Below are positions 1 through 7,843 of a stretch of 64,000 nt of DNA, piece by piece. This DNA comes from Mycolicibacterium hodleri. Its GTDB lineage: Bacteria > Actinomycetota > Actinomycetes > Mycobacteriales > Mycobacteriaceae. A program made the translations under genes and the position numbers. The notes below the pieces were generated by a model. That model worked only from the letters and a program-made list of their open reading frames with translations, made no database searches and was not told the origin of the DNA. Position 1 is the stretch's first letter. The number at the start of each line of letters is the position of its first letter. The stretch lies in assembly GCF_006439015.1 (NCBI RefSeq), contig NZ_RCZG01000009.1, positions 126,348 through 190,347 of the forward strand, read 5' to 3'.

Positions 1-196
1 CGCCGTCGAAGGCGTCACCGTACTCGAGCGCAGCCGCGGCGCCCCGCGCGATGACCGCGTCGACGATGGGTCGCACCTGGGGAACCACCGAGTCGACGTC
101 GACCCCGCCGCGTGGCAGCACGGCACGCAACCGCGCGGCGGACAGCTGCTCACCCCGCAGGTCGATGCGGGACATCAGCGCGGACGAGTCATTCAC
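1..196 (-). CDS. hisD: Histidinol dehydrogenase, N-terminal fragment
   Basis: Only the first ~65 codons are in the window; the gene continues past the left edge. Read on the minus strand from a GTG at 196 the product contains SRIDLRGEQLSAARLR and then a VVPQVRPIVDAVIARG segment, which matches the N-terminus of actinobacterial HisD. HisD oxidises L-histidinol to L-histidine in two NAD-dependent steps, the last reactions of histidine biosynthesis. The GTG start is preferred because the nearby ATG at 192 is out of frame; an internal in-frame ATG (MSRIDLRG) is an alternative. In M. tuberculosis hisD also lies next to the nad operon, so the context agrees. The catalytic region is not visible. Confidence 0.85.
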   Translation of the reverse strand, partial: MNDSSALMSRIDLRGEQLSAARLRAVLPRGGVDVDSVVPQVRPIVDAVIARGAAAALEYGDAFDG

Positions 197-243
197 GCCG
201 TCTATTGTCCCAGAGCAGCACAAATCAGAATCCGGGAGCCGCC

Positions 244-666
244 ATGTCATCGTCAACGTCACGGAAAGACCACCCCAACCACGCCCCTGGCGTGCCAATG
301 ATCATTCCGGTCTGGCTGGAACGGTTTCAGATCAAGTACGTCAATCCGCTGCTTCGACCGCTCTCGAAGCGCATGCCGGGGTTCGCCGTCATCACGCACC
401 GCGGTCGCACGTCGGGCAAGGACTACGAGACCATCGTCACCGCGTACCGCAAGGGCAGCGTGCTCGCGATCGGGTTGATCCACGGCAAGACCAATTGGGT
501 CAAGAACGTACTGGCCGCTGGCGAGGCGGACATTCACGTCGGACGCAGGGACCTGCACCTGGTCAACCCGCGCGTGCTGCCTGCGGGCACGGTCGACGCC
601 GCACTCCCGCGGATCCCGCAGATGCTGGCCAAGCGCCAGGGCACCTTCGTCGCCGACATCGACTGA
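244..666 (+). CDS. Ddn-like deazaflavin/nitroreductase-family protein (Rv1598c type)
   Basis: A protein of about 140 aa, divergent from hisD. The stretch PLLRPLSKRMPGFAVITHRGRTSGK followed by a beta-rich half with VLAIGLIHGKTNWVKNVLAAG is typical of the split beta-barrel F420-dependent nitroreductase (Ddn) superfamily common in mycobacteria. The T-x-G-R-x-S-G-K segment is the family's phosphate-binding signature. The product is slightly shorter than many family members. Start chosen at the ATG at 244 (SSSTSRKD), because the longer frame from 112 overlaps hisD and has low-complexity residues; ATG 298 (MIIPVWLE) is also possible. Position between hisD and the nadC-side gene corresponds to Rv1598c. 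Substrate unknown. Confidence 0.75.
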   Translation: MSSSTSRKDHPNHAPGVPMIIPVWLERFQIKYVNPLLRPLSKRMPGFAVITHRGRTSGKDYETIVTAYRKGSVLAIGLIHGKTNWVKNVLAAGEADIHVGRRDLHLVNPRVLPAGTVDAALPRIPQMLAKRQGTFVADID

Positions 667-716
667 AGTCTGCTTGAGCTGACTGGCCAACCAGCGCTGT
701 GGCGGGCGGCGTGGCG

Positions 717-1238
717 CTACCTACAGAGGTCGGTCACCTTGGCGTTCTCGGTGTCCGCTTCGCGCAGTCTGGCTGCCTGATCCGGATCGGTGTTCGGTGA
801 CCCCGCAGTCGCCGCCGCACCGATGTCGAGCAACGTATTGGCAAACTTCGTCACGGCACCGGCCAATTCCGTCGGAGTCGCCGGATCGAGGCGCGCGATC
901 AGGTACAGCCCGCCGTCGGACAAGGAGAGTCTCGCATTGGCCGCGACCGCAAGAGAACCGACGACGTCACCCTCTCCGCCCGGGCTCTGCAAGTTGGTGT
1001 TCAGCGAAACCCCTTTGCGCACAACGTCTGTCGCAGCGCACACGGCGATTTTTGCGTCGTTCCGCTGATCGGCCGTGTACGTCGACTCGGCGTCCGACCT
1101 CGGAGCGGGCCTGAGCACTGCCCAGGCCGAAAGACCGACCGCCACCACGGACATGATCACGGCGAGGATTGGCAACGCACGGCCTCGATGTGGCAAATCG
1201 CGCGAGCCGTGGCTCCAAGGCGCTTGACTCGACGACAT
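717..1238 (-). CDS. Membrane-anchored mycobacterial hypothetical protein (position of Rv1597)
   Basis: 173 aa. Residues 1-22 are polar and basic, 23-45 form one transmembrane helix (ILAVIMSVVAVGLSAWAVL), and the rest is an extracytoplasmic domain with two Cys (in IAVCAATD and the terminal DLCR) that may form a disulfide. No enzymatic motif is visible. This architecture, with a YTADQRNDAKIAVCAA-type start to the outer domain, recurs in many mycobacterial Mce-associated and hypothetical proteins, but I cannot assign a function. It lies downstream of nadC on the same strand (gap about 45 nt), so it may be co-transcribed with the NAD operon. The ATG at 1238 gives the natural n-region before the helix. 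Confidence 0.7.
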   Translation of the reverse strand: MSSSQAPWSHGSRDLPHRGRALPILAVIMSVVAVGLSAWAVLRPAPRSDAESTYTADQRNDAKIAVCAATDVVRKGVSLNTNLQSPGGEGDVVGSLAVAANARLSLSDGGLYLIARLDPATPTELAGAVTKFANTLLDIGAAATAGSPNTDPDQAARLREADTENAKVTDLCR

Positions 1239-1283
1239 TCTGAGATCCTAGTGGGCACGGTCGCCGCAGCGATCGTGCCGGAG

Positions 1284-2150
1284 TCAGAGGTCCAGGCCGA
1301 TGTCGAGGACGCGCACCGAATGAGTGAGCGCCCCGACGGCGAGGTAGTCGACGCCGGTCCCGGCGTACGCGGCCGCGTTGTCCAGGGACAGGTTGCCCGA
1401 CGACTCCAGCTTGACCTCTGGGGCGCGGGAGGCTCGTCGCTGCGCGGCCATCTGTGTCATCCAGACCGGGAAGTTGTCGAGCAGAATCAGCGGACTGACG
1501 CCAAGGTCCTCGCCGAGAATCTCGTCGAGTTGTTCGAGCGAGTCGACCTCGACCTCGACCGGCAGGTCGGGAGCCAACCCGCGTACGGCGCGTAGAGCGG
1601 ACACCACCGAGCCGGCCGCGGCAACGTGGTTGTCCTTGATCAGCGCCGCATCCCCAAGGCCCATGCGGTGATTGACGCCGCCGCCCACGCGTACCGCGTA
1701 CTTCTGCAACACGCGCAGTCCTGGCAGCGTCTTGCGGGTATCGCGAATGCTCACCCCGGTGCCCTCGACCGCCTCTACCCATGCGGCAGTCGTGCTGGCG
1801 ATGCCCGACAGATGGCAGACGAGGTTGAGCATGGTGCGTTCGGCGGTCAGCAGGCCTCGGGTCGGTGCCTCGAGCACCAACAATGGGTCGCCCGGTTCCA
1901 GTCGCGCACCGTCGTCGACGCGGGTCAGAACTTGGTACTCGCCGACCCCGATGACCTCGTCGAGCACCAGCAGCGCAATATCCACCCCAGCCGCCACCCC
2001 CGCCTGTCGACTCACCATGGACGCCTTCGTCGTGGCGTCGGCGGCCACCGTCGCGAGAGACGTTACGTCGGGTCCATAGCGAAGATCCTCGGCGAGCCCG
2101 CGCGCGATCGTCAGCCGCGCCTCGCTGCGCTCGTCGTCGCTGAGTTTCAT
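1284..2150 (-). CDS. nadC: Nicotinate-nucleotide pyrophosphorylase (quinolinate phosphoribosyltransferase)
   Basis: Converts quinolinate and PRPP to nicotinate mononucleotide, CO2 and PPi, the third step of de novo NAD synthesis. The 288-aa product has the QPRTase signatures: DTRKTLPGLR at about 137-146, NHRMGL at 160-165 and IKDNH at 171-175, all lining the quinolinate/PRPP site. Start at MKLSDDER (2150) is chosen because its ATG shares one base with the nadB TGA (TGATG), giving translational coupling; the longer open frame to 2267 lies inside nadB. Third gene of nadA-nadB-nadC on the minus strand, presumably under the NrtR operator upstream of nadA. Confidence 0.97.
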   Translation of the reverse strand: MKLSDDERSEARLTIARGLAEDLRYGPDVTSLATVAADATTKASMVSRQAGVAAGVDIALLVLDEVIGVGEYQVLTRVDDGARLEPGDPLLVLEAPTRGLLTAERTMLNLVCHLSGIASTTAAWVEAVEGTGVSIRDTRKTLPGLRVLQKYAVRVGGGVNHRMGLGDAALIKDNHVAAAGSVVSALRAVRGLAPDLPVEVEVDSLEQLDEILGEDLGVSPLILLDNFPVWMTQMAAQRRASRAPEVKLESSGNLSLDNAAAYAGTGVDYLAVGALTHSVRVLDIGLDL

Positions 2151-3745
2151 CAGCAGCACACTTCCGCCCCGCGAGTCACCGTCGACGTGCCATCGGACTG
2201 GAGTCGGACGTGGGTGCTCGTCGCACCCGTCGGGTCGAGGTCCGGATGGTCCGCGCGATGGTGGCACCCCCGCGACTCCAACCGAGCCAGGGCCGCCGCC
2301 ACAACCGCGGAGGCAGTCACGGTGAGCGCCGCGTCCTCGAAGCCGGCCCGGGTGGTCAGCTCACTCGCACCAGCCGTCTCGAGGAGTTCGGCCACGTGGG
2401 TCAAACCGACCGCATCCCGCACCACTGCCACATGTCGCGTCATGGCCCGCTGAAGATCCGCGCGGGGCAGCGCCACGCGTGTGACGGGTTCGAAGGTGGC
2501 GCGAGGCGCGGCCGAATTCGCGGCGTGTTCAGCCGCGCCCGTGCCGGCACGGCGGCCTACGACGAGGCCCTCGAGCAGGCTGTTAGACGCCAGCCGATTG
2601 GCACCGTGCATCCCGGTGCGGGCCACCTCGCCCGCCGCGAAGAGGCCTGTCAGTTCGGTGCGCCCGTACACGTCGGTGACGACACCTCCGCAGCTGTAGT
2701 GAGCGCCGGGAACCACGGGGATCAGTGCCACGGTGGCGTCGACGCCCGCTGCGAGACAGGCTGCATTCACGGTGGGAAATCGTCGCTGGAAGTCCTCGAC
2801 CGATCGCGCATCGAGATAGACGCACGGGTCTCCGGTCTGCGACAGGCGTTCATCAATGGCCGCGGCCACCACGTCTCTCGGCGCGAGGTCACCCATCGGA
2901 TGGACACCCGCAGTCACCGAATCACCCCGTGCGTCAATGAGAATCGCACCCTCACCGCGGAGCGCTTCGGTGATCAGTGGTCTGCGCCCTCCGGCGTTTC
3001 CGTCGAAGAGCATGGTCGGGTGGAACTGGATGAACTCGACGTCGGCTGCGGGCAACCCAGCCCACAGAGCCAGCGCAATGCCGTCGCCCGTGGACCCCTC
3101 CGGGTTGGTGGTCGCCGAGTACAGGTGACCGAGGCCTCCCGTGGCCAGGATCACCGAGGGCGCATGGATCACGCCAGGGCCGTCATCATTGTGGACGAGC
3201 ACCCCGGTGACGGTGTCTGCGTCGCGAAGAATTTGCAGCGCAACGTGATTGCGTCTGATGTCCAAGGTGTCCGCAGCGTGGTTCAGGGCCCGTTGCACCT
3301 CGGCCCCGGTGGCATCCCCACCGGCGTGGACGATGCGACGGCGGGAGTGGCCACCTTCGCGGGTCAGCGACCATTGGCCTGGCACCGACTCGTCGAACCG
3401 TGCGCCGACGTCGACGAGTTCCGCAACCGCGGCGTAACCGTCGGCGACGATCGAGGTCACCGCCTCCCGGTCGCAGAGTCCACCACCCGCGGCGAGCGTG
3501 TCGGTGACGTGCGCCTCGATGGTGTCGTCCGTGCGTGGCACCACGACCGCGATGCCGCCCTGGGCGTAGAACGTCGCCGTCTCACTCGCCTTGCTCAGTA
3601 CCACGACGCGGCGGCCCTGACGGTGCGCGGCCAGCGCCGCGGCCAGTCCTGCCACGCCGGTACCGACGACGACGACGTCGGCGCGCTGTTGCCAGTAGCC
3701 GACCCCCCCGCAGGCGATGCCGATCTTCCGGGTCGCTGCGCTCAT
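2150..3745 (-). CDS. nadB: L-aspartate oxidase
   Basis: FAD enzyme oxidising L-aspartate to iminoaspartate, which NadA uses. 531 aa, the normal length. The N-terminal Rossmann motif VGTGVAGLAAALAA is near residues 27-40. Other family landmarks are FYAQGGIA, an arginine-rich GGHSRRRIVHAGGDATG loop (about 130-146) and HGANRLASNSLLEGLV near 375, as in succinate-dehydrogenase/fumarate-reductase flavoproteins. The first ~20 residues (CGGVGYWQQ) are an extension before the FAD motif. It overlaps nadA by 4 nt (ATGA) upstream and nadC by 1 nt downstream, so the operon is tightly coupled. Confidence 0.96.
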   Translation of the reverse strand: MSAATRKIGIACGGVGYWQQRADVVVVGTGVAGLAAALAAHRQGRRVVVLSKASETATFYAQGGIAVVVPRTDDTIEAHVTDTLAAGGGLCDREAVTSIVADGYAAVAELVDVGARFDESVPGQWSLTREGGHSRRRIVHAGGDATGAEVQRALNHAADTLDIRRNHVALQILRDADTVTGVLVHNDDGPGVIHAPSVILATGGLGHLYSATTNPEGSTGDGIALALWAGLPAADVEFIQFHPTMLFDGNAGGRRPLITEALRGEGAILIDARGDSVTAGVHPMGDLAPRDVVAAAIDERLSQTGDPCVYLDARSVEDFQRRFPTVNAACLAAGVDATVALIPVVPGAHYSCGGVVTDVYGRTELTGLFAAGEVARTGMHGANRLASNSLLEGLVVGRRAGTGAAEHAANSAAPRATFEPVTRVALPRADLQRAMTRHVAVVRDAVGLTHVAELLETAGASELTTRAGFEDAALTVTASAVVAAALARLESRGCHHRADHPDLDPTGATSTHVRLQSDGTSTVTRGAEVCC

Positions 3746-4791
3746 TCTCCGCCGCCGGGCTGCCCGATCTCGATCATGCGCTGCACGCTCCGTCGACCCG
3801 CGGCTGCAACTTCTGCGTCCACGTGCACTTCGTCGGCACCCTCGACGAGGCAGCGCAGCAGCGCCGCAGGGGTGATCATCTTCATGTACTTGCAGGATGC
3901 GCGGTCGTTGACGGCGCGGAAGTCGACTTCCGGTGCGGCGCGGCGCAATTGGTGCAGCATGCCCACCTCGGTCGCGACCAGCACCTGGCGGGCGCGGGTC
4001 GCGCGAGCGGCATCGAGCATGCCACCGGTGGACAGGATCTTCACGCGTTCGTCGGGGAACGCGCCCTCACCCGCCAAGTACAGCGCCGACGTCGCGCACC
4101 CGCATTCGGGGTGGACGAACAACTCGGCGTCCGGGTGGGCCTTGGCCTGCGCGGCCAGTTCGTCGCCGTTGATCCCGGCGTGCACGTGGCACTCGCCCGC
4201 CCAGATGTGAAGATTCTTTCGACCCGTCACGCGGCGGACGTGCGCGCCGAGGAACTGGTCGGGGCAGAACAACACCTCGCGGTTCTCGGGAATCGAGTTC
4301 ACCACCTCGACGGCGTTGGACGACGTGCAGCAGATGTCGGTGAGCGCCTTCACCGCCGCGGTCGTGTTGACGTACGACACGACGATGGCCTCGGGGAACT
4401 CGTCCTTCCAGGCGCGGAGATCGTCGGCGGTGATCGAGTCGGCTAGCGAGCATCCTGCCCGCTGATCGGGGATCAGCACCGTCTTGCCGGGGTTGAGGAT
4501 CTTCGCGGTCTCGGCCATGAAGTGAACGCCGCAGAACACGATCGTCTCCTCGGCCGCCTCGGCCGCGATGCGGGACAGCGCCAACGAGTCCCCGACGTGA
4601 TCAGCCACGTCCTGGATGGCGGGCAGCTGGTAGTTGTGCGCGAGCAGGGTGGCGTTGCGCAGATCGGCAAGACGACGCACCTCCGCCGCCCACTCCTCGT
4701 CGGCGATCACTCCGCCGTAGCCGGCGGGACCGTTCGTGATCTGCGCGGCCCAGCCGCTGTCCGAGTCGGTGGTGAGGTCCGCTACCGTCAT
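3742..4791 (-). CDS. nadA: Quinolinate synthase (4Fe-4S)
   Basis: Condenses iminoaspartate with dihydroxyacetone phosphate to quinolinate. From the ATG at 4791 (MTVADLTT) the product is 349 aa. The three conserved cluster ligands appear as C114 (PDQRAGCSLAD), C201 (WAGECHVHAG) and C300 (ASCKYMKM). AHNYQLPAIQDVADHVGDS near 51-69 is a family hallmark. The open frame extends to 4956 but that extension would read through the divergent gene and the operator, so 4791 is preferred. First gene of the nad operon; an 8-bp inverted repeat lies 25-48 nt upstream, at the start of the divergent regulator. Confidence 0.97.
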   Translation of the reverse strand: MTVADLTTDSDSGWAAQITNGPAGYGGVIADEEWAAEVRRLADLRNATLLAHNYQLPAIQDVADHVGDSLALSRIAAEAAEETIVFCGVHFMAETAKILNPGKTVLIPDQRAGCSLADSITADDLRAWKDEFPEAIVVSYVNTTAAVKALTDICCTSSNAVEVVNSIPENREVLFCPDQFLGAHVRRVTGRKNLHIWAGECHVHAGINGDELAAQAKAHPDAELFVHPECGCATSALYLAGEGAFPDERVKILSTGGMLDAARATRARQVLVATEVGMLHQLRRAAPEVDFRAVNDRASCKYMKMITPAALLRCLVEGADEVHVDAEVAAAGRRSVQRMIEIGQPGGGE

Positions 4792-4816
4792 GGCCGTCTC
4801 CTTTGATCCTGACGAG

Positions 4817-4839
4817 GTTTTCGACTTATGATCGAAAAC
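4817..4839. promoter_or_regulatory. NrtR/NdnR operator (perfect inverted repeat)
   Basis: GTTTTCGA (4817-4824) and TCGAAAAC (4832-4839) form a perfect inverted repeat with a 7-nt spacer in the 48-nt divergent spacer between nadA and the Nudix-related regulator. It covers the first possible ATG (4828) of the regulator and ends immediately before the second ATG (4840). Position and shape fit autoregulation and repression of nadA-nadB-nadC by the adjacent regulator. Confidence 0.8.
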
Positions 4840-5532
4840 ATGCCCGATATTAGCACTGCCCACGAAGTGCTCGCTGTGGTGTTTCAAGTTCGGCAGCTCT
4901 CTACGCGGAACCCGCAGCTCAGCGTGCTGTTGTGGGAGCGCGCGATGGCGCCCCAACGCGGAGCGTGGTCACTTCCTGGCGGCCAACTCCGGCACGACGA
5001 AGACATGACGAGTTCAGTTCGGCGCCAACTCGCCGAGAAGGTCGACCTGCGCGAACTGACCCACCTCGAGCAGCTTGCGGTGTTCTCCGACCCGGAGCGT
5101 GTACCCGGGCCGCGCACCATCGCTTCTACCTTCCTCGGGTTGGTGCCCTCCCCCGCTACCCCCGAGCTCCCGCCGGACACTCGCTGGCATCCGGTGAGTG
5201 CGCTGCCGCCGATGGCCTTCGATCACCGACCTATGGTCCTTAACGCGCACGCCAGGTTGATCGCGAAACTCTCCTACACCAACATTGGGTTCGCCTTGGC
5301 CCCAAGGGAATTCGCTCTCTCGACGCTCAGGGACGTCTACGACGCGGCTCTCGGCTATCAGGTCGATGCCACCAATCTCCAGCGTGTGCTGGCACGGCGC
5401 GGGGTGATCGTTCCGACCGGCACCACCGCAAAATCGGGACGCAGCGGAGGCAGACCGGCTGCCCTCTACCGCTTCACCGAGGCGCGATACCGCGTCACCG
5501 ACGAGTTCGCCGCACTGCGCCCGCCGACATGA
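4840..5532 (+). CDS. nrtR: Nudix-related transcriptional repressor of NAD biosynthesis
   Basis: About 230 aa. Residues 1-140 form a Nudix-like domain (VLAVVFQVRQLS... GAWSLPGGQLRHDED), followed by a C-terminal winged helix (DVYDAALGYQVDATNLQRVLARRGVI ... GRPAALYRF), the NrtR/NdnR domain order. The Nudix box is degenerate: after GQLRHDE comes RQLAEKV where an active enzyme has RExxEE, so the domain probably binds an NAD-pathway effector rather than hydrolysing. It is divergent from nadA-nadB-nadC with a perfect palindrome between them. Start is ambiguous: ATG 4828 lies inside the palindrome, ATG 4840 follows it directly and gives MPDISTAHEVLAVVF; a leaderless or very short-leader mRNA is likely either way. 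Confidence 0.88.
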   Translation: MPDISTAHEVLAVVFQVRQLSTRNPQLSVLLWERAMAPQRGAWSLPGGQLRHDEDMTSSVRRQLAEKVDLRELTHLEQLAVFSDPERVPGPRTIASTFLGLVPSPATPELPPDTRWHPVSALPPMAFDHRPMVLNAHARLIAKLSYTNIGFALAPREFALSTLRDVYDAALGYQVDATNLQRVLARRGVIVPTGTTAKSGRSGGRPAALYRFTEARYRVTDEFAALRPPT

Positions 5533-5580
5533 TGCGGGCTCTTAATTGGCTTTAAGGTTTCGTTAAGAGACAATGGCCGG

Positions 5581-6933
5581 ATGGACTCTGGCAGTGCAGC
5601 CGCCTCGACCGGTGCAGATTGGATCGGACGACCGCCCCACCAGGAACTACGTCGCAAGTCGCACCCGGTTCTGCCGGATGCCGATCCGTTCCACGTTCCG
5701 CCTGCGGGGTTCGAACATTCCAGGCCAGGCACGGTGTTGCGCTCGCGCGACGTCGAACTCGCGTTCCTCGGACTGGTCCCCCAGAAGCTGACCGCCACCC
5801 AACTGCTGTACCGCTCGACCGACCTCAACGGCCTGCCCATGGCCGCCGTAACGACTGTGGTCGTGCCCGCCGACCGGCCCACGGGCGACCGGGGCCCGAT
5901 CCTCTCCTACCAGTGCGCGATCGACGCCGTCGCAGGTCAGTGCTTTCCGTCCTATGCCCTGCGCCGCGGTGCGAGGGCCATCGGCGCACTGGCACAGTTC
6001 GAGTTCCTGTTGGTGTCCGCGGCCCTGGCCGAAGGCTGGGCGGTGTCGATCCCAGACCACGAAGGGCCACAGGGTATCTGGGGCGCACCGTACGAGCCCG
6101 GATACCACGTCCTCGACGGACTGCGCGCCGCTCTGAATCACGAATCGCTCAACCTCTCGAGCGAGGCGCCGATCGGGCTCTGGGGCTACTCGGGTGGCGG
6201 CCTCGCCACCGCCTGGGCGACCGAGGTGTACTCCGATTACGCGCCTGAGCTGAACGTCGTCGGTGCCGTGCTCGGATCCCCGGTCGGCGACCTCGGCCAC
6301 ACCTTCCGCCGGCTGAACGGCAGCTTCTTCTCGGGCCTGCCCGCCATGGTGGTCGCGGCCCTATCGCACGTGTACCCCGACCTGGACCGCGTCATCAACG
6401 AGCACGTCACCGCCGAGGGTAAGGCGATGCTCACCGAGATCCAACGGATGACGACGGCGCGCGTCGTGCTCAAACTGATTCACGAAGACATGGGCAACCT
6501 CGTCGACGAGCCATTGGAGAACATCCTCGGTTCGCCAGAGGTACAGCACGTCTTCGACAGCATCAAGCTCGGCACCGCGGCACCGACAGTCCCCGTGCTC
6601 GTCGTACAGGCCGTCCACGACCGCATCGTCGCCGTCGAGGACATCGATGCACTGACCCACACCTACGCCCGCGGTGGCGCGAGCGTCACCTATCACCGCG
6701 ACATGTTCAGCGAACACATGCTGCTGCACCCGATGTCGGCGCCGATGACACTTCGTTGGCTCCGTGACCGGTTCGCCGGAAAGCCGGTTTCCAGCAACCG
6801 GGCGCGGACCAAGTGGCCAACGCTTCTCAACATCTCGACCTACCGGGGGATGCTCCGGCTCGCGGTGATCAGCGCGAAGGTGGTGACGGGTCGGCGGGTG
6901 GATCGACTACCGCTGTCGGACTTGGATCAGTAG
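5581..6933 (+). CDS. Secretory-lipase-family alpha/beta hydrolase (Rv1592c type)
   Basis: 450 aa. The nucleophile elbow GYSGG is at about 202-206 (Ser204), preceded by the oxyanion-region segment VSIPDHEGPQGIWGAP. The Asp of the triad is probable in VVQAVHDRIVAVED and the His in FSEHMLLHP, the order seen in the fungal-like LIP family found in actinobacteria. No clear Sec signal peptide is visible at the N-terminus (MDSGSAAASTGAD), so export is uncertain. M. tuberculosis Rv1592c occupies the same place next to Rv1593c-nadA. The last 65 nt overlap the convergent membrane-protein gene. Confidence 0.85.
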   Translation: MDSGSAAASTGADWIGRPPHQELRRKSHPVLPDADPFHVPPAGFEHSRPGTVLRSRDVELAFLGLVPQKLTATQLLYRSTDLNGLPMAAVTTVVVPADRPTGDRGPILSYQCAIDAVAGQCFPSYALRRGARAIGALAQFEFLLVSAALAEGWAVSIPDHEGPQGIWGAPYEPGYHVLDGLRAALNHESLNLSSEAPIGLWGYSGGGLATAWATEVYSDYAPELNVVGAVLGSPVGDLGHTFRRLNGSFFSGLPAMVVAALSHVYPDLDRVINEHVTAEGKAMLTEIQRMTTARVVLKLIHEDMGNLVDEPLENILGSPEVQHVFDSIKLGTAAPTVPVLVVQAVHDRIVAVEDIDALTHTYARGGASVTYHRDMFSEHMLLHPMSAPMTLRWLRDRFAGKPVSSNRARTKWPTLLNISTYRGMLRLAVISAKVVTGRRVDRLPLSDLDQ

Positions 6934-7567
6934 TCCTCTCGGGCGCCACCATGTGGGCGACCTCGATGGGCGGCCACGCACCCAGATCGTCGCGCTTGGC
7001 CGACAACACACACATCGCGTAGACCAGCGCCGCCACCCCCGCGGGAAGAACGATCGACGCTGCGATCTGCAGCGGCGAGTGACCGAAGAACACGGCTGGC
7101 GCCTGATGCACGTAGAACACCCGGCGCTCCGGTGAGATGGGCGCCGCCGCGACATCGATCACGCCGTACCGCCATCGGGCCAAACCAGCCCCCACGCCGA
7201 CTGCGGCGCCCGCGGCGGCCAGTGCACCGATCGACAACGCACCGACCGCGAGCGGCCCCCGATATGGCCGCCACTGCCACACCGCAACGGCAGCCGTCAC
7301 CGCGACGACGAAGAGCAGCCCGGCCATCAGGAACGCCCCCAGGAACAGAAGGTCGGACTCATCGCCCACGTAGCCGCGGATCCGATCGCCGCCGCGAGTC
7401 AGCGCGATCACGAGCTGGACGGGTGGGGCGAGCCACGCCCACAGAGCGCCGACGACGGCACCGGCAAGGGTCAGACCCACCACGATGCGGATGGCGGCCT
7501 GGCGATGCGAAAGACGGGGCCGCCCAACCTGATCGGATCGTTCGAGAGAAGTGGAGGATAGGCTCAT
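6869..7567 (-). CDS. DUF2567 membrane protein (Rv1591 type)
   Basis: About 232 aa with four predicted membrane helices: IRIVVGLTLAGAVVGALWAWLA, LFLGAFLMAGLLFVVAVTAAVAVW, VGALSIGALAAAGAAVGVGAGL and IAASIVLPAGVAALVYAMCVL. The C-terminus is a short Pro/Thr-rich cytoplasmic tail. The loop between helices 1 and 2 (RIRGYVGDESDLLFLGAF) is typical of DUF2567 proteins from mycobacteria. Function unknown. It lies downstream of bioB-bsaP on the same strand, after a repeat element, as Rv1591 does. Start could be ATG 7567 or GTG 7576. Its 3' end overlaps the lipase gene antisense. Confidence 0.8.
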   Translation of the reverse strand: MSLSSTSLERSDQVGRPRLSHRQAAIRIVVGLTLAGAVVGALWAWLAPPVQLVIALTRGGDRIRGYVGDESDLLFLGAFLMAGLLFVVAVTAAVAVWQWRPYRGPLAVGALSIGALAAAGAAVGVGAGLARWRYGVIDVAAAPISPERRVFYVHQAPAVFFGHSPLQIAASIVLPAGVAALVYAMCVLSAKRDDLGAWPPIEVAHMVAPERTTDPSPTAVVDPPADPSPPSR

Positions 7568-7578
7568 TTCCACCACCC

Positions 7579-7637
7579 GCTCTTCGCGCAGGCGCTCATC
7601 GCTGCCTTCTGCTCTTCGCGCAGGCGCTCATCGCTGC
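7579..7637. repeat. MIRU-like tandem 27-bp repeat between bsaP and the DUF2567 gene
   Basis: Two identical 27-bp copies at 7579-7605 and 7611-7637 (period 32 bp) begin GCTCTTCGCGCAGG and end CATCGCTGC. The second copy runs 10 bp into the bsaP coding end and carries its stop codon; the first ends just before the next gene's start. Short tandem repeats spanning stop-to-start junctions inside operons are characteristic of mycobacterial interspersed repetitive units, and the CATCGCTGC string is reminiscent of them, but I cannot confirm family membership without a search. Confidence 0.65.
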
Positions 7638-7828
7638 GCCTCGAGGTCCTTCGAGTCCAGCTCGCCGTGTCGCGAGCACTTTGCCGACCATCCATCGGGG
7701 CGCACCTGAACGATCATCCTCCGACCGCAGTCTGAGCAGTATCGCGGCGGCTCGAGCCCGAGGCGGGCTGCCGTCGGAACGGTCCCACCTTCGGCCTCGC
7801 CCGTATAGACGTTGAACTTCTTGGGCAT
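7628..7828 (-). CDS. bsaP: Biotin synthase auxiliary protein (Rv1590 type)
   Basis: 66 aa, immediately downstream of bioB (15-nt gap). The product has a CSDC pair (RYCSDCGRRM) and a later Cys-His (AKCSRHGE), suggesting a small metal- or cluster-binding fold. Rv1590 homologues next to bioB were reported as BsaP, a protein mycobacterial BioB needs to convert dethiobiotin to biotin; assignment here rests on length, Cys pattern and position. Its stop codon lies inside a 27-bp repeat, so the C-terminal residues (EAQR) are repeat-encoded. Confidence 0.85.
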   Translation of the reverse strand: MPKKFNVYTGEAEGGTVPTAARLGLEPPRYCSDCGRRMIVQVRPDGWSAKCSRHGELDSKDLEAQR

Positions 7829-7843
7829 CGCTGGCCTGCCGTC

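Noticed and set aside
2210..4210. 666-codon open frame on the plus strand opposite nadB/nadA
   Set aside because: Antisense shadow of nadB-nadA; low-complexity His/Arg/Gly-rich translation with no homology.
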